Assembly (NCBI RefSeq): GCF_028737215.1
Contig: NZ_JAQZAM010000008.1
Span: forward strand, 124,001-188,000
Direction of reading: 5' to 3'
DNA length: 64,000 nucleotides
Source of the DNA: Actinomycetospora chibensis
GTDB lineage: Bacteria > Actinomycetota > Actinomycetes > Mycobacteriales > Pseudonocardiaceae
A program made the position numbers and the translations under genes. Positions 35,588-44,376 of this stretch are shown one piece after another. Below the pieces are notes generated by a model. It was not told where the DNA came from. It saw nothing but the letters and a program-made list of their open reading frames with translations, and ran no database searches. Position 1 is the stretch's first letter. Each line of letters opens with the position of its first letter.

Positions 35588-37314
35588 CCACCACCGCACG
35601 CCCCGCGGAGGAGGGCGTCGTCCCGTACCCCCCGGAGGTCGCCGAGCGCTACCGGGCCGCGGGCTACTGGACCGGTCAGACCTTCGCCGGCCTGCTCGAC
35701 GCCGCCGTCGCCGCGCACGGCACGCGCACGGCCGTCGTCGGCACCGGCCCGTCGGGCCCGCAGCGCTGGACCTACGACGAGCTGGACGCCCGCGCCCGAG
35801 GCCTCGCCGCCGGGCTGGGCGAGCTCGGCGTGGCCCCGGGCGACCGCGTCGTCGTGTGGCTGCCGAACGTGCCCGAGTACCTCGAGGTCGTCTTCGCGCT
35901 GTTCCGCCTGGGCGCACTGCCGGTGTTCGCGCTGCCCGCGCACCGCGCCAGCGAGATCCGCTACTTCGCCGAGCACGCCGAGGCGACGGCGATCGTCACC
36001 GTGGGCCGGCGCGACCGCTTCGACCACGCCGCGGCGGCGCTCGAGGTGGCCGGGGCCGTCGACGCGGTGCGCCACGTGGTGGTCGCCGCGCCCTCGGCCG
36101 GTGACGTGCCCTCCGGCGTCGTCACCCTCGGCTCGCTCCGCCGCACCCCGGCCGGTGCCCTGCCCGGGGACGACGCCGACCCGTCGTCGATCGCGTTCCT
36201 GCAGCTCTCGGGTGGGACGACGGGCCTGCCCAAGCTGATCCCGCGCACCCACGACGACTACCTCTACAGCGTCCGGGCCAGCGCGGAGATCTGCGGGCTG
36301 GGCCCGGACACGGTGTACCTCGCGGCCCTGCCCGCCGCGCACAACTTCACGATGAGCTCGCCGGGCCTGCTCGGCGTGGTCCACGCCGGCGGCACCTCGG
36401 TGCTCGCGCCCTCGCCGGACGCCGACACGTGCTTCGGGCTGATCGAGGCCGAGGGCGTCACGTTGGCGGCCGTGGTCCCGCCGTTGGCGGCTGCCTGGGT
36501 CCAGGCCACCTCCTCGACGTCGCGGGACCTCTCGAGCCTGCAGGAGCTGCAGGTCGGCGGGGCCAAGTGCGCCGCCGAGCTCGCGCGGAAGATCGGGCCC
36601 GTGCTGGGGGCGCGCCTGCAGCAGGTCTTCGGGATGGCCGAGGGGCTGGTCAACTACACCCGCGCCGACGATCCGGACGACATCGTCGTCGAGACCCAGG
36701 GCCGCCCCATCTCCCCGGACGACGAGATCCGCGTGGTCGTGCCCGACGACCCCGAGGAGCGCGACGTCGCTCCGGGCGAGGTGGGCGCGCTGCTGACCCG
36801 CGGGCCCTACACGATCCGCGGCTACTACCGCGCCGAGGAGCACAACGCGACGGCGTTCACCGCCGACGGCTTCTACCGCACCGGCGACCTGGTCCGGCTC
36901 GACCCGGCCGGGAACATCATCGTGTCGGGCCGCGTGAAGGAGCAGATCAACCGCGGCGGCGAGAAGATCGCGGCCGAGGAGGTGGAGAACCACCTGCTGG
37001 CCCACCCCGACGTCGTCGACGCCGCGATCGTCGGTGTCCCGGACGACTTCCTCGGCGAGCGCACCCACGCCTACGTCATCCCGGTGCCCGGCCGGGAGCC
37101 CCCACGCCCCGCGGCGCTGCGCCGTTTCGTTCGCGACCGCGGGGTCGCGGCCTACAAGGTGCCCGACACCGTCGAGGTGGTCGACGCCTTCCCCGCGACC
37201 GGCGTGGGCAAGACCAGCCGCCGGGCACTGCGGGCCGCGCTGGCCGACCACGCGCGCCGCCCGACACCAGGACAACACCCCGACCCTGACGCCGACGAGG
37301 AGAGCCCGTCGTGA
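35584..37314 (+). CDS. dhbE: 2,3-dihydroxybenzoate-AMP ligase
   Basis: A 576-residue stand-alone adenylation enzyme. The P-loop region [18 protein letters not shown] (~210), the aryl-acid pocket [11 protein letters not shown] (His-Asn and the late Ser that in DhbE/EntE contacts 2,3-DHB; salicylate enzymes usually have Cys there) and [12 protein letters not shown] are seen, with the C-terminal catalytic Lys in [11 protein letters not shown]. It activates DHB and normally loads it on an aryl-carrier domain, which is not found in this window. GTGA overlaps at both ends. The C-terminal ~20 residues are a Pro/Asp-rich tail. Confidence 0.93.
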   Translation: MTTTARPAEEGVVPYPPEVAERYRAAGYWTGQTFAGLLDAAVAAHGTRTAVVGTGPSGPQRWTYDELDARARGLAAGLGELGVAPGDRVVVWLPNVPEYLEVVFALFRLGALPVFALPAHRASEIRYFAEHAEATAIVTVGRRDRFDHAAAALEVAGAVDAVRHVVVAAPSAGDVPSGVVTLGSLRRTPAGALPGDDADPSSIAFLQLSGGTTGLPKLIPRTHDDYLYSVRASAEICGLGPDTVYLAALPAAHNFTMSSPGLLGVVHAGGTSVLAPSPDADTCFGLIEAEGVTLAAVVPPLAAAWVQATSSTSRDLSSLQELQVGGAKCAAELARKIGPVLGARLQQVFGMAEGLVNYTRADDPDDIVVETQGRPISPDDEIRVVVPDDPEERDVAPGEVGALLTRGPYTIRGYYRAEEHNATAFTADGFYRTGDLVRLDPAGNIIVSGRVKEQINRGGEKIAAEEVENHLLAHPDVVDAAIVGVPDDFLGERTHAYVIPVPGREPPRPAALRRFVRDRGVAAYKVPDTVEVVDAFPATGVGKTSRRALRAALADHARRPTPGQHPDPDADEESPS

Positions 37315-37988
37315 GCCTGCCGACCATCGCGCCCTACACCCTGCCGCGGGCCCACGAGCTGCCGGCGAGCCGCCCGGACTGGACGCCCGACCCCGCGCGG
37401 GCGGTCCTGCTCGTGCACGACATGCAGCGCTACTTCGTGGCCCCGTTCTCGCGCACCGAGGAGCCGGTGAGCCGCTGCGTCGAGAACATCGCCGCGCTCG
37501 CGGCCCGCGCCCGGGTCCTCGGCGTCCCGGTCGTCTACACCGCGCAGCCCGGCGAGCAGCCCCCTGCGGAGCGCGGTCTGCTCGACGACTTCTGGGGCCG
37601 CGGCCCGGCCGCCGCCTACGTCGAGGATCCCGGCGTGGTGGCGATCCTCGACGAGCTCGCCCCCGAGCCCGGCGACGAGGTGCTGACCAAGTGGCGCTAC
37701 AGCGCCTTCCAGCGCAGCAACCTCGACGATCTGCTCGCCGACGCGGGCCGCGACCAGCTCCTGATCACCGGCATCTACGCGCACATCGGCTGCATGGTGA
37801 CCGCCGTCGAGGCGTTCATGCGCGACGTGCAGCCGTTCCTGGTCGCCGACGCGACGGCGGACTTCTCCCGCGCCCACCACGAGCAGGCGATCACCTGGAC
37901 CGCGCAGCGCTGCGGCGTCGTCACCTCGACCGACCGGGTGCTCGACGCGCTGCAGAGCGACCTCGAGACGATCGTGCCGCGGGTCTGA
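37311..37988 (+). CDS. dhbB: Isochorismatase (stand-alone, no aryl-carrier domain)
   Basis: A 225-residue isochorismatase converting isochorismate to 2,3-dihydro-2,3-dihydroxybenzoate plus pyruvate. The fold is recognised from [13 protein letters not shown] (catalytic Asp ~39), [15 protein letters not shown] (Lys ~125) and the [16 protein letters not shown] block. EntB and DhbB from E. coli and Bacillus are about 285-310 residues because they carry a C-terminal aryl-carrier domain with a phosphopantetheine Ser. Here the protein ends ~10 residues after the isochorismatase domain (LETIVPRV). Last gene of the iron island; start overlaps dhbE by GTGA. Confidence 0.92.
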   Translation: MSLPTIAPYTLPRAHELPASRPDWTPDPARAVLLVHDMQRYFVAPFSRTEEPVSRCVENIAALAARARVLGVPVVYTAQPGEQPPAERGLLDDFWGRGPAAAYVEDPGVVAILDELAPEPGDEVLTKWRYSAFQRSNLDDLLADAGRDQLLITGIYAHIGCMVTAVEAFMRDVQPFLVADATADFSRAHHEQAITWTAQRCGVVTSTDRVLDALQSDLETIVPRV

Positions 37989-38027
37989 AGGAGCACCCGC
38001 GGCACGGAGATCGTCAGCGCGGGCCGG

Positions 38028-38195
38028 TCAGCGGTGTCCGCCGCCCTGACCGCCCTTGCCGCGGAACTTGTTGAGCATCCCCTGAGCCTTCTCGCGGTTC
38101 TTGGGGTCCGACGCGTAGCGCTTCGCCTGGTCGGTGTACTTGCGGCCCTGCGGGCTCCGCAGGAACTCCTGGACCTTCGAGAACAGACCGGGCAC
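38028..38195 (-). CDS. Small conserved basic protein (55 residues)
   Basis: A short gene reading VPGLFSKVQEFLRSPQGR onward to GGQGGGHR. The composition (Lys/Arg/Gln-rich, helical, Gly/His tail) and regular codon use resemble a small cytoplasmic protein widely seen in actinobacteria, of unknown role. The GTG at 38195 has AGGGAG seven bases upstream. It is convergent with dhbB (39-base gap) and divergent from etfB, with the operator-rich promoter region on its left flank. Confidence 0.7.
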   Translation of the reverse strand: MPGLFSKVQEFLRSPQGRKYTDQAKRYASDPKNREKAQGMLNKFRGKGGQGGGHR

Positions 38196-38274
38196 GACGA
38201 CTCCCTGGGGGTGTCGGGGCGGTCCTGTCCGCCCCGGCGTGGGGTCAGGATATCCCCATCGTGGGCGGGACCAA

Positions 38275-38315
38275 GTTACCCACGAGTAGGTGCCTACACC
38301 CTACTCGTCAGTAAC
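38275..38315. promoter_or_regulatory. Operator-like inverted pair 1 upstream of etfB
   Basis: GTTACCCACGAGTAGG (38275-38290, + strand) faces GTTACTGACGAGTAGG (38300-38315, read on the - strand), 9 bases apart. The same 16-base motif recurs twice at 38379-38410. Such spaced palindromes are typical TetR-family operators. Confidence 0.7.
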
Positions 38316-38378
38316 ATGAGAGGGATACGCCACGCTGCTCTGCGCACGCAGGCGTGGGAGAGTCGGGGCAGAACGCAA

Positions 38379-38410
38379 GTTACCGACAAGTAAGCTACCC
38401 GTCGGTAGCC
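38379..38410. promoter_or_regulatory. Operator-like inverted pair 2 upstream of etfB
   Basis: GTTACCGACAAGTAAG (38379-38394, + strand) directly abuts GGCTACCGACGGGTAG (38395-38410, - strand). Both match the consensus GTTACCGACGAGTAGG of the pair at 38275-38315. They lie 46 bases before the etfB start. Confidence 0.7.
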
Positions 38411-38455
38411 ACTCGTCGCGAGACGGATGCGAGCACAGGAGGTCGCAGGAGGCCC

Positions 38456-39238
38456 ATGAACATCGTCGTGCTGATCAAGCAGGTGCCCGACACCTGGTCG
38501 GAGCGCACCCTCTCCGACTCCGACAAGACCCTCGACCGCGCGTCGTCCGACGCCGTGCTCGACGAGATCAACGAGCGCGCCGTCGAGGAGGCGCTCAAGA
38601 TCAAGGAGGCCGGCGACGCGGAGGTCACGATCCTCACCGTCGGCCCCGACCGCGCCACGGACGCCATCCGCAAGGCCCTCTCGATGGGCGCGGACAAGGC
38701 CGTGCACGTCAACGACGAGGCCCTCCACGGGTCGGACGCCGTGACCACCGCCAAGGTGCTGGCCAAGGCCGTCGGCACGGTCGGCGACGTCGACCTCGTC
38801 CTGGCCGGCAACGAGGCCACCGACGGCCGCAGCGGCGCGATGGCCGGGATGCTCGGGGAGCTCCTCGGCTGGCCGTCGCTGACCCACGCCAACGCACTGA
38901 CCGTCGAGAACGGCACCGCGAGCGTGAAGCGCGAGACCGACGAGGGCACCTGCGACGTCACCGCGTCGCTGCCCGCCGTCGTCAGCGTCGGCGAGAAGAT
39001 CAACGAGCCGCGGTACCCCTCCTTCAAGGGGATCATGGCCGCGAAGAAGAAGCCGGTGAGCGCGCTCGGCATCTCCGACCTCGGGCTCGAGGCCGGCGAG
39101 GTCGGCCTGGCCGGCTCGCTGGTGCAGGTCGACTCGTTCGCGCCGCGGCCGCCGAAGTCCGGTGGCCAGAAGGTCGAGGACGAGGGCGACGGCGGCCAGA
39201 AGATCGCCGAGTTCCTCGTGGGCCAGAAGCTCATCTGA
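38456..39238 (+). CDS. etfB: Electron transfer flavoprotein beta subunit (FixA/EtfB)
   Basis: A 260-residue subunit that forms ETF with the downstream EtfA, taking electrons from acyl-CoA dehydrogenases. The N-terminal MNIVVLIKQVPDTWSERTL and the AMP-binding stretch LVLAGNEATDGRSGAMAGML are typical, as is the recognition loop PRYPSFKGIMAAKKK. The ATG at 38456 follows two purine-rich AGGAGG boxes, the nearer at GCAGGAGGCCC. Upstream are four copies of a 16-base operator-like motif. Corresponds to mycobacterial FixA (Rv3029c). Confidence 0.96.
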   Translation: MNIVVLIKQVPDTWSERTLSDSDKTLDRASSDAVLDEINERAVEEALKIKEAGDAEVTILTVGPDRATDAIRKALSMGADKAVHVNDEALHGSDAVTTAKVLAKAVGTVGDVDLVLAGNEATDGRSGAMAGMLGELLGWPSLTHANALTVENGTASVKRETDEGTCDVTASLPAVVSVGEKINEPRYPSFKGIMAAKKKPVSALGISDLGLEAGEVGLAGSLVQVDSFAPRPPKSGGQKVEDEGDGGQKIAEFLVGQKLI

Positions 39239-39268
39239 TCCGCCCCACCGACACCGCAGAGGAGAACC

Positions 39269-40228
39269 ATGGCTGAGGTCCTGGTCCTCGTCGACCACGT
39301 CGACGGGGAGATCAAGAAGAACACGTACGAGATGCTCACGGCGGCCCGCCGCCTGGGCGAGCCGTCGGCCGTCGTCGTCGGCACCCCCGGCACCGCGGCC
39401 AAGCTGGCCGAGGGCCTCGCGGCGCACGGCGCCGAGAAGGTCTACGTCGCCGAGTCCGACGACGCGGTGAACTACCTGTCCACCCCGCAGGTCGACGCCC
39501 TCGCGGCGCTGGTCGAGCGGGTCTCGCCGCCGGCCGTGCTCATCGCCGCCGGCGCCGACGGCCGCGAGGTCGCCGGCCGTCTGGCCGTCCGCACCAACTC
39601 CGGCTGGCTCAACGACCTCGTCGAGGTCGACGGCCAGCGCGAGGGCACCCACTCGATCTTCGGTGGCGCCTTCACCGTGCAGTCGCACGCGACCACCGAC
39701 ACCGCGGTGATCTCGTGGCGCGCGGGCTCGATCGAGGTCGAGGAGAACGCCGGGGCGGGCACGCAGGAGAACGTCGAGCTCCCGGCGATCGACGAGGCGA
39801 AGTCGGCCAGGGTGTCGAACCGCGCGCCGATCGTCGGCGGCGACCGCCCCGAGCTCACCGAGGCGAACGTCGTCGTGGCCGGCGGGCGTGGTGTGGGCTC
39901 GGCGGACAACTTCAACGTCGTCGAGACCCTCGCGGACTCGCTGCACGCCGCGGTCGGCGCCTCGCGCGCCGCCGTCGACTCCGGCTACTACCCCAACCAG
40001 TTCCAGGTGGGGCAGACCGGCAAGACGGTCTCGCCGCAGCTCTACATCGCGCTCGGCATCTCCGGCGCGATCCAGCACCGCGCCGGCATGCAGACCTCGA
40101 AGACGATCGTCGCGGTCAACAAGGACCCCGAGGCCCCGATCTTCGAGATCGCCGACTTCGGCGTCGTGGGCGACCTCTTCTCGATCAGCCCGCAGCTGAC
40201 CGAGGAGGTCGGCAAGCGCAGCTCGTAG
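39269..40228 (+). CDS. etfA: Electron transfer flavoprotein alpha subunit (FixB/EtfA)
   Basis: A 319-residue FAD-binding partner of EtfB. N-terminal domain about 1-190; C-terminal FAD domain with [14 protein letters not shown] (~205), the [20 protein letters not shown] block, [13 protein letters not shown] and [20 protein letters not shown], all signature ETF-alpha elements. AGAGGAGAACC precedes the ATG, 30 bases after etfB. A large nested palindrome 20 bases beyond the stop (40248-40292) may end the transcript. Corresponds to FixB (Rv3028c). Confidence 0.96.
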   Translation: MAEVLVLVDHVDGEIKKNTYEMLTAARRLGEPSAVVVGTPGTAAKLAEGLAAHGAEKVYVAESDDAVNYLSTPQVDALAALVERVSPPAVLIAAGADGREVAGRLAVRTNSGWLNDLVEVDGQREGTHSIFGGAFTVQSHATTDTAVISWRAGSIEVEENAGAGTQENVELPAIDEAKSARVSNRAPIVGGDRPELTEANVVVAGGRGVGSADNFNVVETLADSLHAAVGASRAAVDSGYYPNQFQVGQTGKTVSPQLYIALGISGAIQHRAGMQTSKTIVAVNKDPEAPIFEIADFGVVGDLFSISPQLTEEVGKRSS

Positions 40229-40247
40229 GCGCGCCCGACAGGTGAAC

Positions 40248-40292
40248 CGAAGGGCACCTTCGCTCGGAGAGATCGAGCGGAGGTGCCCTTCG
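40248..40292. repeat. Nested palindromic repeat after etfA (terminator-like)
   Basis: Outer arms CGAAGGGCACCTTCGCTCG and CGAGCGGAGGTGCCCTTCG pair at 18 of 19 positions around a 7-base loop. The left arm contains its own inverted repeat GAAGG-GCA-CCTTC. Same design as the elements in cydDC and at 59748. It can act as the etfBA terminator. Confidence 0.85.
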
Positions 40293-40375
40293 CTCGTCCC
40301 GGGGCGGGCCCGAGCGGGACCTGACCCCGGAGCGGGGGAGCCGATCGTGCACGAGGGGATTACGCTGGCCGGTCG

Positions 40376-41563
40376 ATGACCTATCTCGACCACGCGGCGA
40401 CCACGCCGATGCTGCCGGAGGCGGCGGCCACCCTCACCGAGGCGCTCGGGCGCGTCGGCAATGCGTCGTCCCTGCACTCGGCGGGCCGCCGGGCGCGGCG
40501 GGCGATCGAGGAGTCGCGCGAGTCGGTCGCCGAGGCCGTCGGGGCCCTGCCGTCGGAGGTCGTGCTGGCCACCGGGGGCACGGAGGCCGACAACCTCGCC
40601 GTCAAGGGCCTCTACTGGGCCCGCCGCGCCGCCGACCCCCGCCGCACCCGCGTGCTCGTCTCGGCCGCGGAGCACCACGCGGTGCTCGACGCGGGGGAGT
40701 GGCTCGCCGAGCACGAGGGCGCCACCCTCGACGTGCTGGCCGTCGACGCGACGGGCCGGGTCGACGTCGCGACCCTGCGGGAGGCGCTCGCCGCCCACCC
40801 CGGCGAGGTCGCCGTCGTCAGCGTCATGTGGGCCAACAACGAGGTCGGCACCGTCAACGACGTCCGGGCGCTGGCCGAGGTCGCGCACGAGCACGGCGTC
40901 CCGTTCCACACCGACGCGGTGCAGGCGGTCGGGGCCGTGCCCGTCGACTTCGCCGCCAGCGGCGTCGACGCGCTGTCGCTGACCGGCCACAAGCTCGGCG
41001 GACCCGTCGGCGCCGGCGCCCTGCTGCTGCGCCGTGACGCCGCGTGCACCCCGCTGCTGCACGGCGGCGGGCAGGAACGCGACGTCCGCTCCGGCACCCT
41101 CGACGTGCCCGGCGTGATGAGCCTGGCGACGGCCGTGCGGGCCGCCGTCGGCGACATCGAGCGGCGCACCGCGACCCTCACCGCCCTGCGCGACGACCTC
41201 GTGGCACGCGTGATCGCCGAGGTGCCCGACGCGCGCCTCAACGGCGTCCCGCTCGACCGGCCCGGCGAGCGCCTGCCCGGCAACGCGCACCTGTCGTTCC
41301 CCGGCTGCGAGGGCGACAGCCTGCTCATGCTGCTCGACGCCCGGGGCATCGAGTGCTCCACCGGCTCGGCCTGCACCGCGGGCGTCGCCCGCCCCAGCCA
41401 CGTCCTGCTGGCCATGGGCCTCGACGACGACCTCGCCCGCGGCTCGCTGCGCTTCTCCCTCGGCCACAGTTCCACCGCCGCCGACGTCGACGCCGTCGTC
41501 GAGGCGATCGGCCCCGTCGTCGAGCGCGCCCGGCGCGCCGGGGACGCGCTGGCGCGGTCATGA
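40376..41563 (+). CDS. Cysteine desulfurase (NifS/IscS family)
   Basis: A 395-residue PLP enzyme transferring sulfur from cysteine, with alanine as by-product. N-terminal [17 protein letters not shown] contacts TGGTEADN and [14 protein letters not shown]-lysine [10 protein letters not shown] (~Lys 206) and the catalytic-cysteine loop [11 protein letters not shown] (~Cys 327) are intact. The gene directly precedes mnmA, so it is the probable sulfur source for tRNA 2-thiouridine, as with mycobacterial Rv3025c-Rv3024c; a wider role in Fe-S assembly is possible. ATG start, 37 bases before mnmA. Confidence 0.95.
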   Translation: MTYLDHAATTPMLPEAAATLTEALGRVGNASSLHSAGRRARRAIEESRESVAEAVGALPSEVVLATGGTEADNLAVKGLYWARRAADPRRTRVLVSAAEHHAVLDAGEWLAEHEGATLDVLAVDATGRVDVATLREALAAHPGEVAVVSVMWANNEVGTVNDVRALAEVAHEHGVPFHTDAVQAVGAVPVDFAASGVDALSLTGHKLGGPVGAGALLLRRDAACTPLLHGGGQERDVRSGTLDVPGVMSLATAVRAAVGDIERRTATLTALRDDLVARVIAEVPDARLNGVPLDRPGERLPGNAHLSFPGCEGDSLLMLLDARGIECSTGSACTAGVARPSHVLLAMGLDDDLARGSLRFSLGHSSTAADVDAVVEAIGPVVERARRAGDALARS

Positions 41564-41600
41564 GGTCCTATCGGCGTGCTGTGTTGATCTGGAGCGCACC

Positions 41601-42674
41601 GTGAGGGTCCTGGCCGCGATGAGCGGCGGGGTCGACTCGGCGGTGGCCGCGGCGCGGCTGCGCGACGCGGGCCACGAGGTCACCGGCGTCCACCTCGCGC
41701 TCGCGGCGAAGCCCGCGACGATGCGCGAGGGCGCCCGGGGCTGCTGCTCGGTGGAGGACTCCCGCGACGCCCGGCGCTGCGCGGACGTCCTCGACATCCC
41801 GTTCTACGTCTGGGACCTCGCGACCCGCTTCCGCGACGACGTCGTCGAGCCCTTCGTCGCGGAGTACGCGGCCGGGCGCACGCCCAACCCGTGCCTGCGG
41901 TGCAACGAGAAGATCAAGTTCTCGGCGGTGCTGGAGCGGGCCCGGGCGCTGGGCTTCGACGCGGTGGGGACGGGCCACTACGCGCGGCTCGAGGACGGCC
42001 TCCTGCGCCGGGCCGTCGACCCCGACAAGGACCAGTCCTACGTCCTCGGCGTGCTGCGCCCCGACCAGCTCGAGGGCGCGCTCTTCCCGCTCGGCGACAG
42101 CCCGAAGGCGCAGGTCCGTGCGGAGGCGGCGATGCGCGGGCTCGTCGTCGCGGAGAAGCCCGACAGCCACGACATCTGCTTCATCCCCTCCGGCGACACC
42201 CAGGCGTTCCTGGCCGAGCGCATCGACGAGGCGCCCGGGGAGATGGTCGACCCGTCCGGAGCTGTCGTCGGGCACCACCGCGGCGTCCACGACTTCACCG
42301 TCGGCCAGCGCCACGGCCTCGGCATCCCCCGGCCCGCTCCGGACGGGCGGCCGCGCTACGTCCTGGGTCTCGAGCCGGTCAGCCGGACGGTCCGTGTCGG
42401 CCCGGCCGAGGAGCTCGACGTCACGGCGCTGACCGCGTCCGACCCGGTGTGGCTCGTCGACCCGCCGGTCGGTCCGCTCGCCTGCGCCGTCCAGGTCCGC
42501 GCCCACGGCGGGCTCGTCGCCGCGACGGTGCGGGCGGGCGACGACGGCGTCGACGTGGTGCTCGAGCAGCCCCTGCGCGGGGTCGCGCCCGGTCAGGCGG
42601 CCGTGTTCTACCGGCCGGACCCCGACGGGGACGTCGTGCTCGGCAGCGCCACGATCGCCGCGACAACGCGCTGA
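41601..42674 (+). CDS. mnmA: tRNA-specific 2-thiouridylase MnmA
   Basis: A 357-residue enzyme adding sulfur at U34 of Glu, Gln and Lys tRNAs. PP-loop SGGVDS is at residues 8-13. Catalytic cysteines lie in [12 protein letters not shown] (~98) and [11 protein letters not shown] (~193). The central [11 protein letters not shown] and the C-terminal beta-barrel ([12 protein letters not shown] onward) are complete. GTG start ([10 protein letters not shown]) matches the short N-terminus of mycobacterial MnmA. It follows the cysteine desulfurase that likely feeds it. A heptamer repeat array lies just after its stop. Confidence 0.97.
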   Translation: MRVLAAMSGGVDSAVAAARLRDAGHEVTGVHLALAAKPATMREGARGCCSVEDSRDARRCADVLDIPFYVWDLATRFRDDVVEPFVAEYAAGRTPNPCLRCNEKIKFSAVLERARALGFDAVGTGHYARLEDGLLRRAVDPDKDQSYVLGVLRPDQLEGALFPLGDSPKAQVRAEAAMRGLVVAEKPDSHDICFIPSGDTQAFLAERIDEAPGEMVDPSGAVVGHHRGVHDFTVGQRHGLGIPRPAPDGRPRYVLGLEPVSRTVRVGPAEELDVTALTASDPVWLVDPPVGPLACAVQVRAHGGLVAATVRAGDDGVDVVLEQPLRGVAPGQAAVFYRPDPDGDVVLGSATIAATTR

Positions 42675-42692
42675 GCCGCGCGAGCCGCGCCC

Positions 42693-42727
42693 TGGCGTCT
42701 GGCGTCTGGCGTCTGGCGTCTGGCGTC
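42693..42727. repeat. Heptanucleotide tandem repeat (five TGGCGTC units)
   Basis: Five perfect consecutive TGGCGTC units in the 74-base gap between mnmA and the next start, ending about 21 bases before that ATG. Slippage here would change promoter/leader spacing but not a coding frame. Confidence 0.95.
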
Positions 42728-42748
42728 AGGAGTAGAATCGGGCTCAGC

Positions 42749-43213
42749 ATGAGCACCTTCTGCATCGGGTGCGGCCGCGAGATCGCGGCGGAGCGCGCCG
42801 AACTCGGATACACCTACTGCACCGCCCCGGCCTGCCAGGCCGAGTACCGCCGGGGCCCGACCGTCACCGCGGTGGCCGTCAACAAGAGCGGCGACGCCTT
42901 CCGCGTCGCGGAGCCCGACGAGATCGCCGCGCGGGCCGCCGCGGGCGAGTTCGCCACGAAGAACACCGGCCTGGGGACCGTGCACGAGACGACTCCCCCC
43001 ATCCCGGCCCCTCGCCGGCCCCGGCCGGCGCGACCGGTCCGGCCCGCGGAGCCGTCCTGGACCCCCGCCCAGGAGAACATCGTCCGGCTCTACGCCGACA
43101 TGGGTCTCTCGCCCCGGCAGATCGTCGAGCGGGCCCGGCAGAACACGCCCCGGCTCGGCGTCACCGAGACCCTCGCGGTGCGGATCCTCTCCTCGGCGCG
43201 GCGCTCGCCCTAG
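42749..43213 (+). CDS. Hypothetical protein with N-terminal Cys4 zinc-ribbon-like motif
   Basis: A 154-residue unknown. Four cysteines at the N-terminus (C5-x2-C8 and C24-x4-C29: CIGCGREI, then YTYCTAPAC) look like a zinc ribbon. A Pro/Arg/Ala-rich linker (~85-105) leads to a C-terminal helical segment (ENIVRLYADMGLSPRQIVER onward) resembling a small helix-turn-helix. DNA or RNA binding is therefore plausible but unproven. Its leader contains five heptamer repeats. Eleven bases separate it from the PRC-barrel gene, so they are probably co-transcribed. Confidence 0.7.
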   Translation: MSTFCIGCGREIAAERAELGYTYCTAPACQAEYRRGPTVTAVAVNKSGDAFRVAEPDEIAARAAAGEFATKNTGLGTVHETTPPIPAPRRPRPARPVRPAEPSWTPAQENIVRLYADMGLSPRQIVERARQNTPRLGVTETLAVRILSSARRSP

Positions 43214-43224
43214 GCTGCGCGGCC

Positions 43225-43581
43225 ATGGGCTTCGAGGCGGAGAACATCCGCGACTGGCAGGGCAGGTCCGTCGTCGACCCCGCGGGCGGCAAGATCGGCA
43301 GCCTGGAGGCGATCTACGTCGACACGGTGTCCGACGAGCCCGTGTTCGCGACGGTCGTGGTCGGCATGGTCGGTCGCCGCCGGCTGGCGTTCGTCCCGCT
43401 GACCGGGGCGACGGTCGCGCCGGACCACGTGCGCGTGACGGTGGCCAAGGACCTCGCCAAGCACGCGCCGTCGATCGACACCGACGGCGAGCTCGCCGCC
43501 GAGGACGAGCCGGCGGTGTTCGAGCACTACGGCCTGCCGGCCGCCTCGGTCGGCGCCGCGCGCCGCCTCGCCCGGCGCTGA
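43225..43581 (+). CDS. PRC-barrel domain protein
   Basis: A 118-residue protein. Residues ~8-75 fit the PRC-barrel: WQGRSVVDPAGGKIGSLEAI, then VDTVSDEPVFATVVVG and LAFVPLTGATV. PRC-barrels occur in photosynthetic reaction centres and RimM and serve as small adaptor folds; actinobacterial stand-alone members have no defined role. The tail is acidic then basic (RRLARR). ATG start at 43225. Next gene begins 9 bases later. Confidence 0.8.
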   Translation: MGFEAENIRDWQGRSVVDPAGGKIGSLEAIYVDTVSDEPVFATVVVGMVGRRRLAFVPLTGATVAPDHVRVTVAKDLAKHAPSIDTDGELAAEDEPAVFEHYGLPAASVGAARRLARR

Positions 43582-43590
43582 GGGCGCGTC

Positions 43591-44376
43591 GTGCCCATCC
43601 GCGTCGACGACGACGCCGAGGACCCGCGGGTCAGCGTCCTGACGATCGACCGTCCCGACGCCCGCAACGCGCTCGACCCCGAGCACCAGCAGGCGCTCGG
43701 CGACGCCGTGGCCGCGTTCGAGGCGGACGACGAGAAGCTCGTCGCCGTGCTCACGGGCGCGGGCGACACGACGTTCTCCGCGGGCGCGGACCTCAAGCGC
43801 CTCATCCCGACCTATCGCGACCGCGTGCGCGCCGGCGAGGACCCGCCCTGGAACTTCGGCGGGTTCACCGCCACCCGGCGCGCCAAGCCCCTGATCGCGG
43901 CGGTGAACGGGCACGCGCTCGCGGGCGGGCTGGAGATGGCGCTCGCCTGCGACATCCGCGTGTGCTCGCACAACGCCACCTTCGGGCTCGCCGAGACGAA
44001 GTGGGCGATCATCCCCGGCGCCGGCGGGACCGTGCGCCTGCCGCACGCGGTGCCGCTGGGCCTGGCGATGGAGATGATCCTCTCGGGCGAGCCGATCGAC
44101 GCCGCCGAGGCGCACCGCGTCGGGCTGGTCAACCGGGTCGTGCCGCTGCCGGACCTGCTCCCCACGGCGCTGGGCCTGGCGCGGTCGATCGCCGACCGCG
44201 GGCCGCTCGCCGTGCGCGAGGCCCGCGAGCGGGTGCTGGACGGGCTGGGTCTGGAGCACGAGGAGGCGATGGCGCGCGAGCACGAGGCATTCCTGCGGGT
44301 CATGCGCACCGACGACGCCCTCGAGGGCCCCGCCGCCTTCGCCGAGAAGCGCCCGCCGCGCTACCGGGGGCGCTGA
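43591..44376 (+). CDS. Enoyl-CoA hydratase/isomerase family protein
   Basis: A 261-residue crotonase. Oxyanion-hole segments FSAGADLKRL (~62-71) and NGHALAGGLEMALACD (~108-123). The first catalytic-acid region reads AETKWAIIPGAGGTVRLP, with Glu present; the second position (crotonase Glu164) is Glu in GLAMEMILSG. So both acids are there and hydratase activity is likely. CoA substrate unknown. GTG start at 43591. Its last 16 bases overlap the convergent Fe-S/CoxG fusion gene. Confidence 0.88.
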   Translation: MPIRVDDDAEDPRVSVLTIDRPDARNALDPEHQQALGDAVAAFEADDEKLVAVLTGAGDTTFSAGADLKRLIPTYRDRVRAGEDPPWNFGGFTATRRAKPLIAAVNGHALAGGLEMALACDIRVCSHNATFGLAETKWAIIPGAGGTVRLPHAVPLGLAMEMILSGEPIDAAEAHRVGLVNRVVPLPDLLPTALGLARSIADRGPLAVREARERVLDGLGLEHEEAMAREHEAFLRVMRTDDALEGPAAFAEKRPPRYRGR

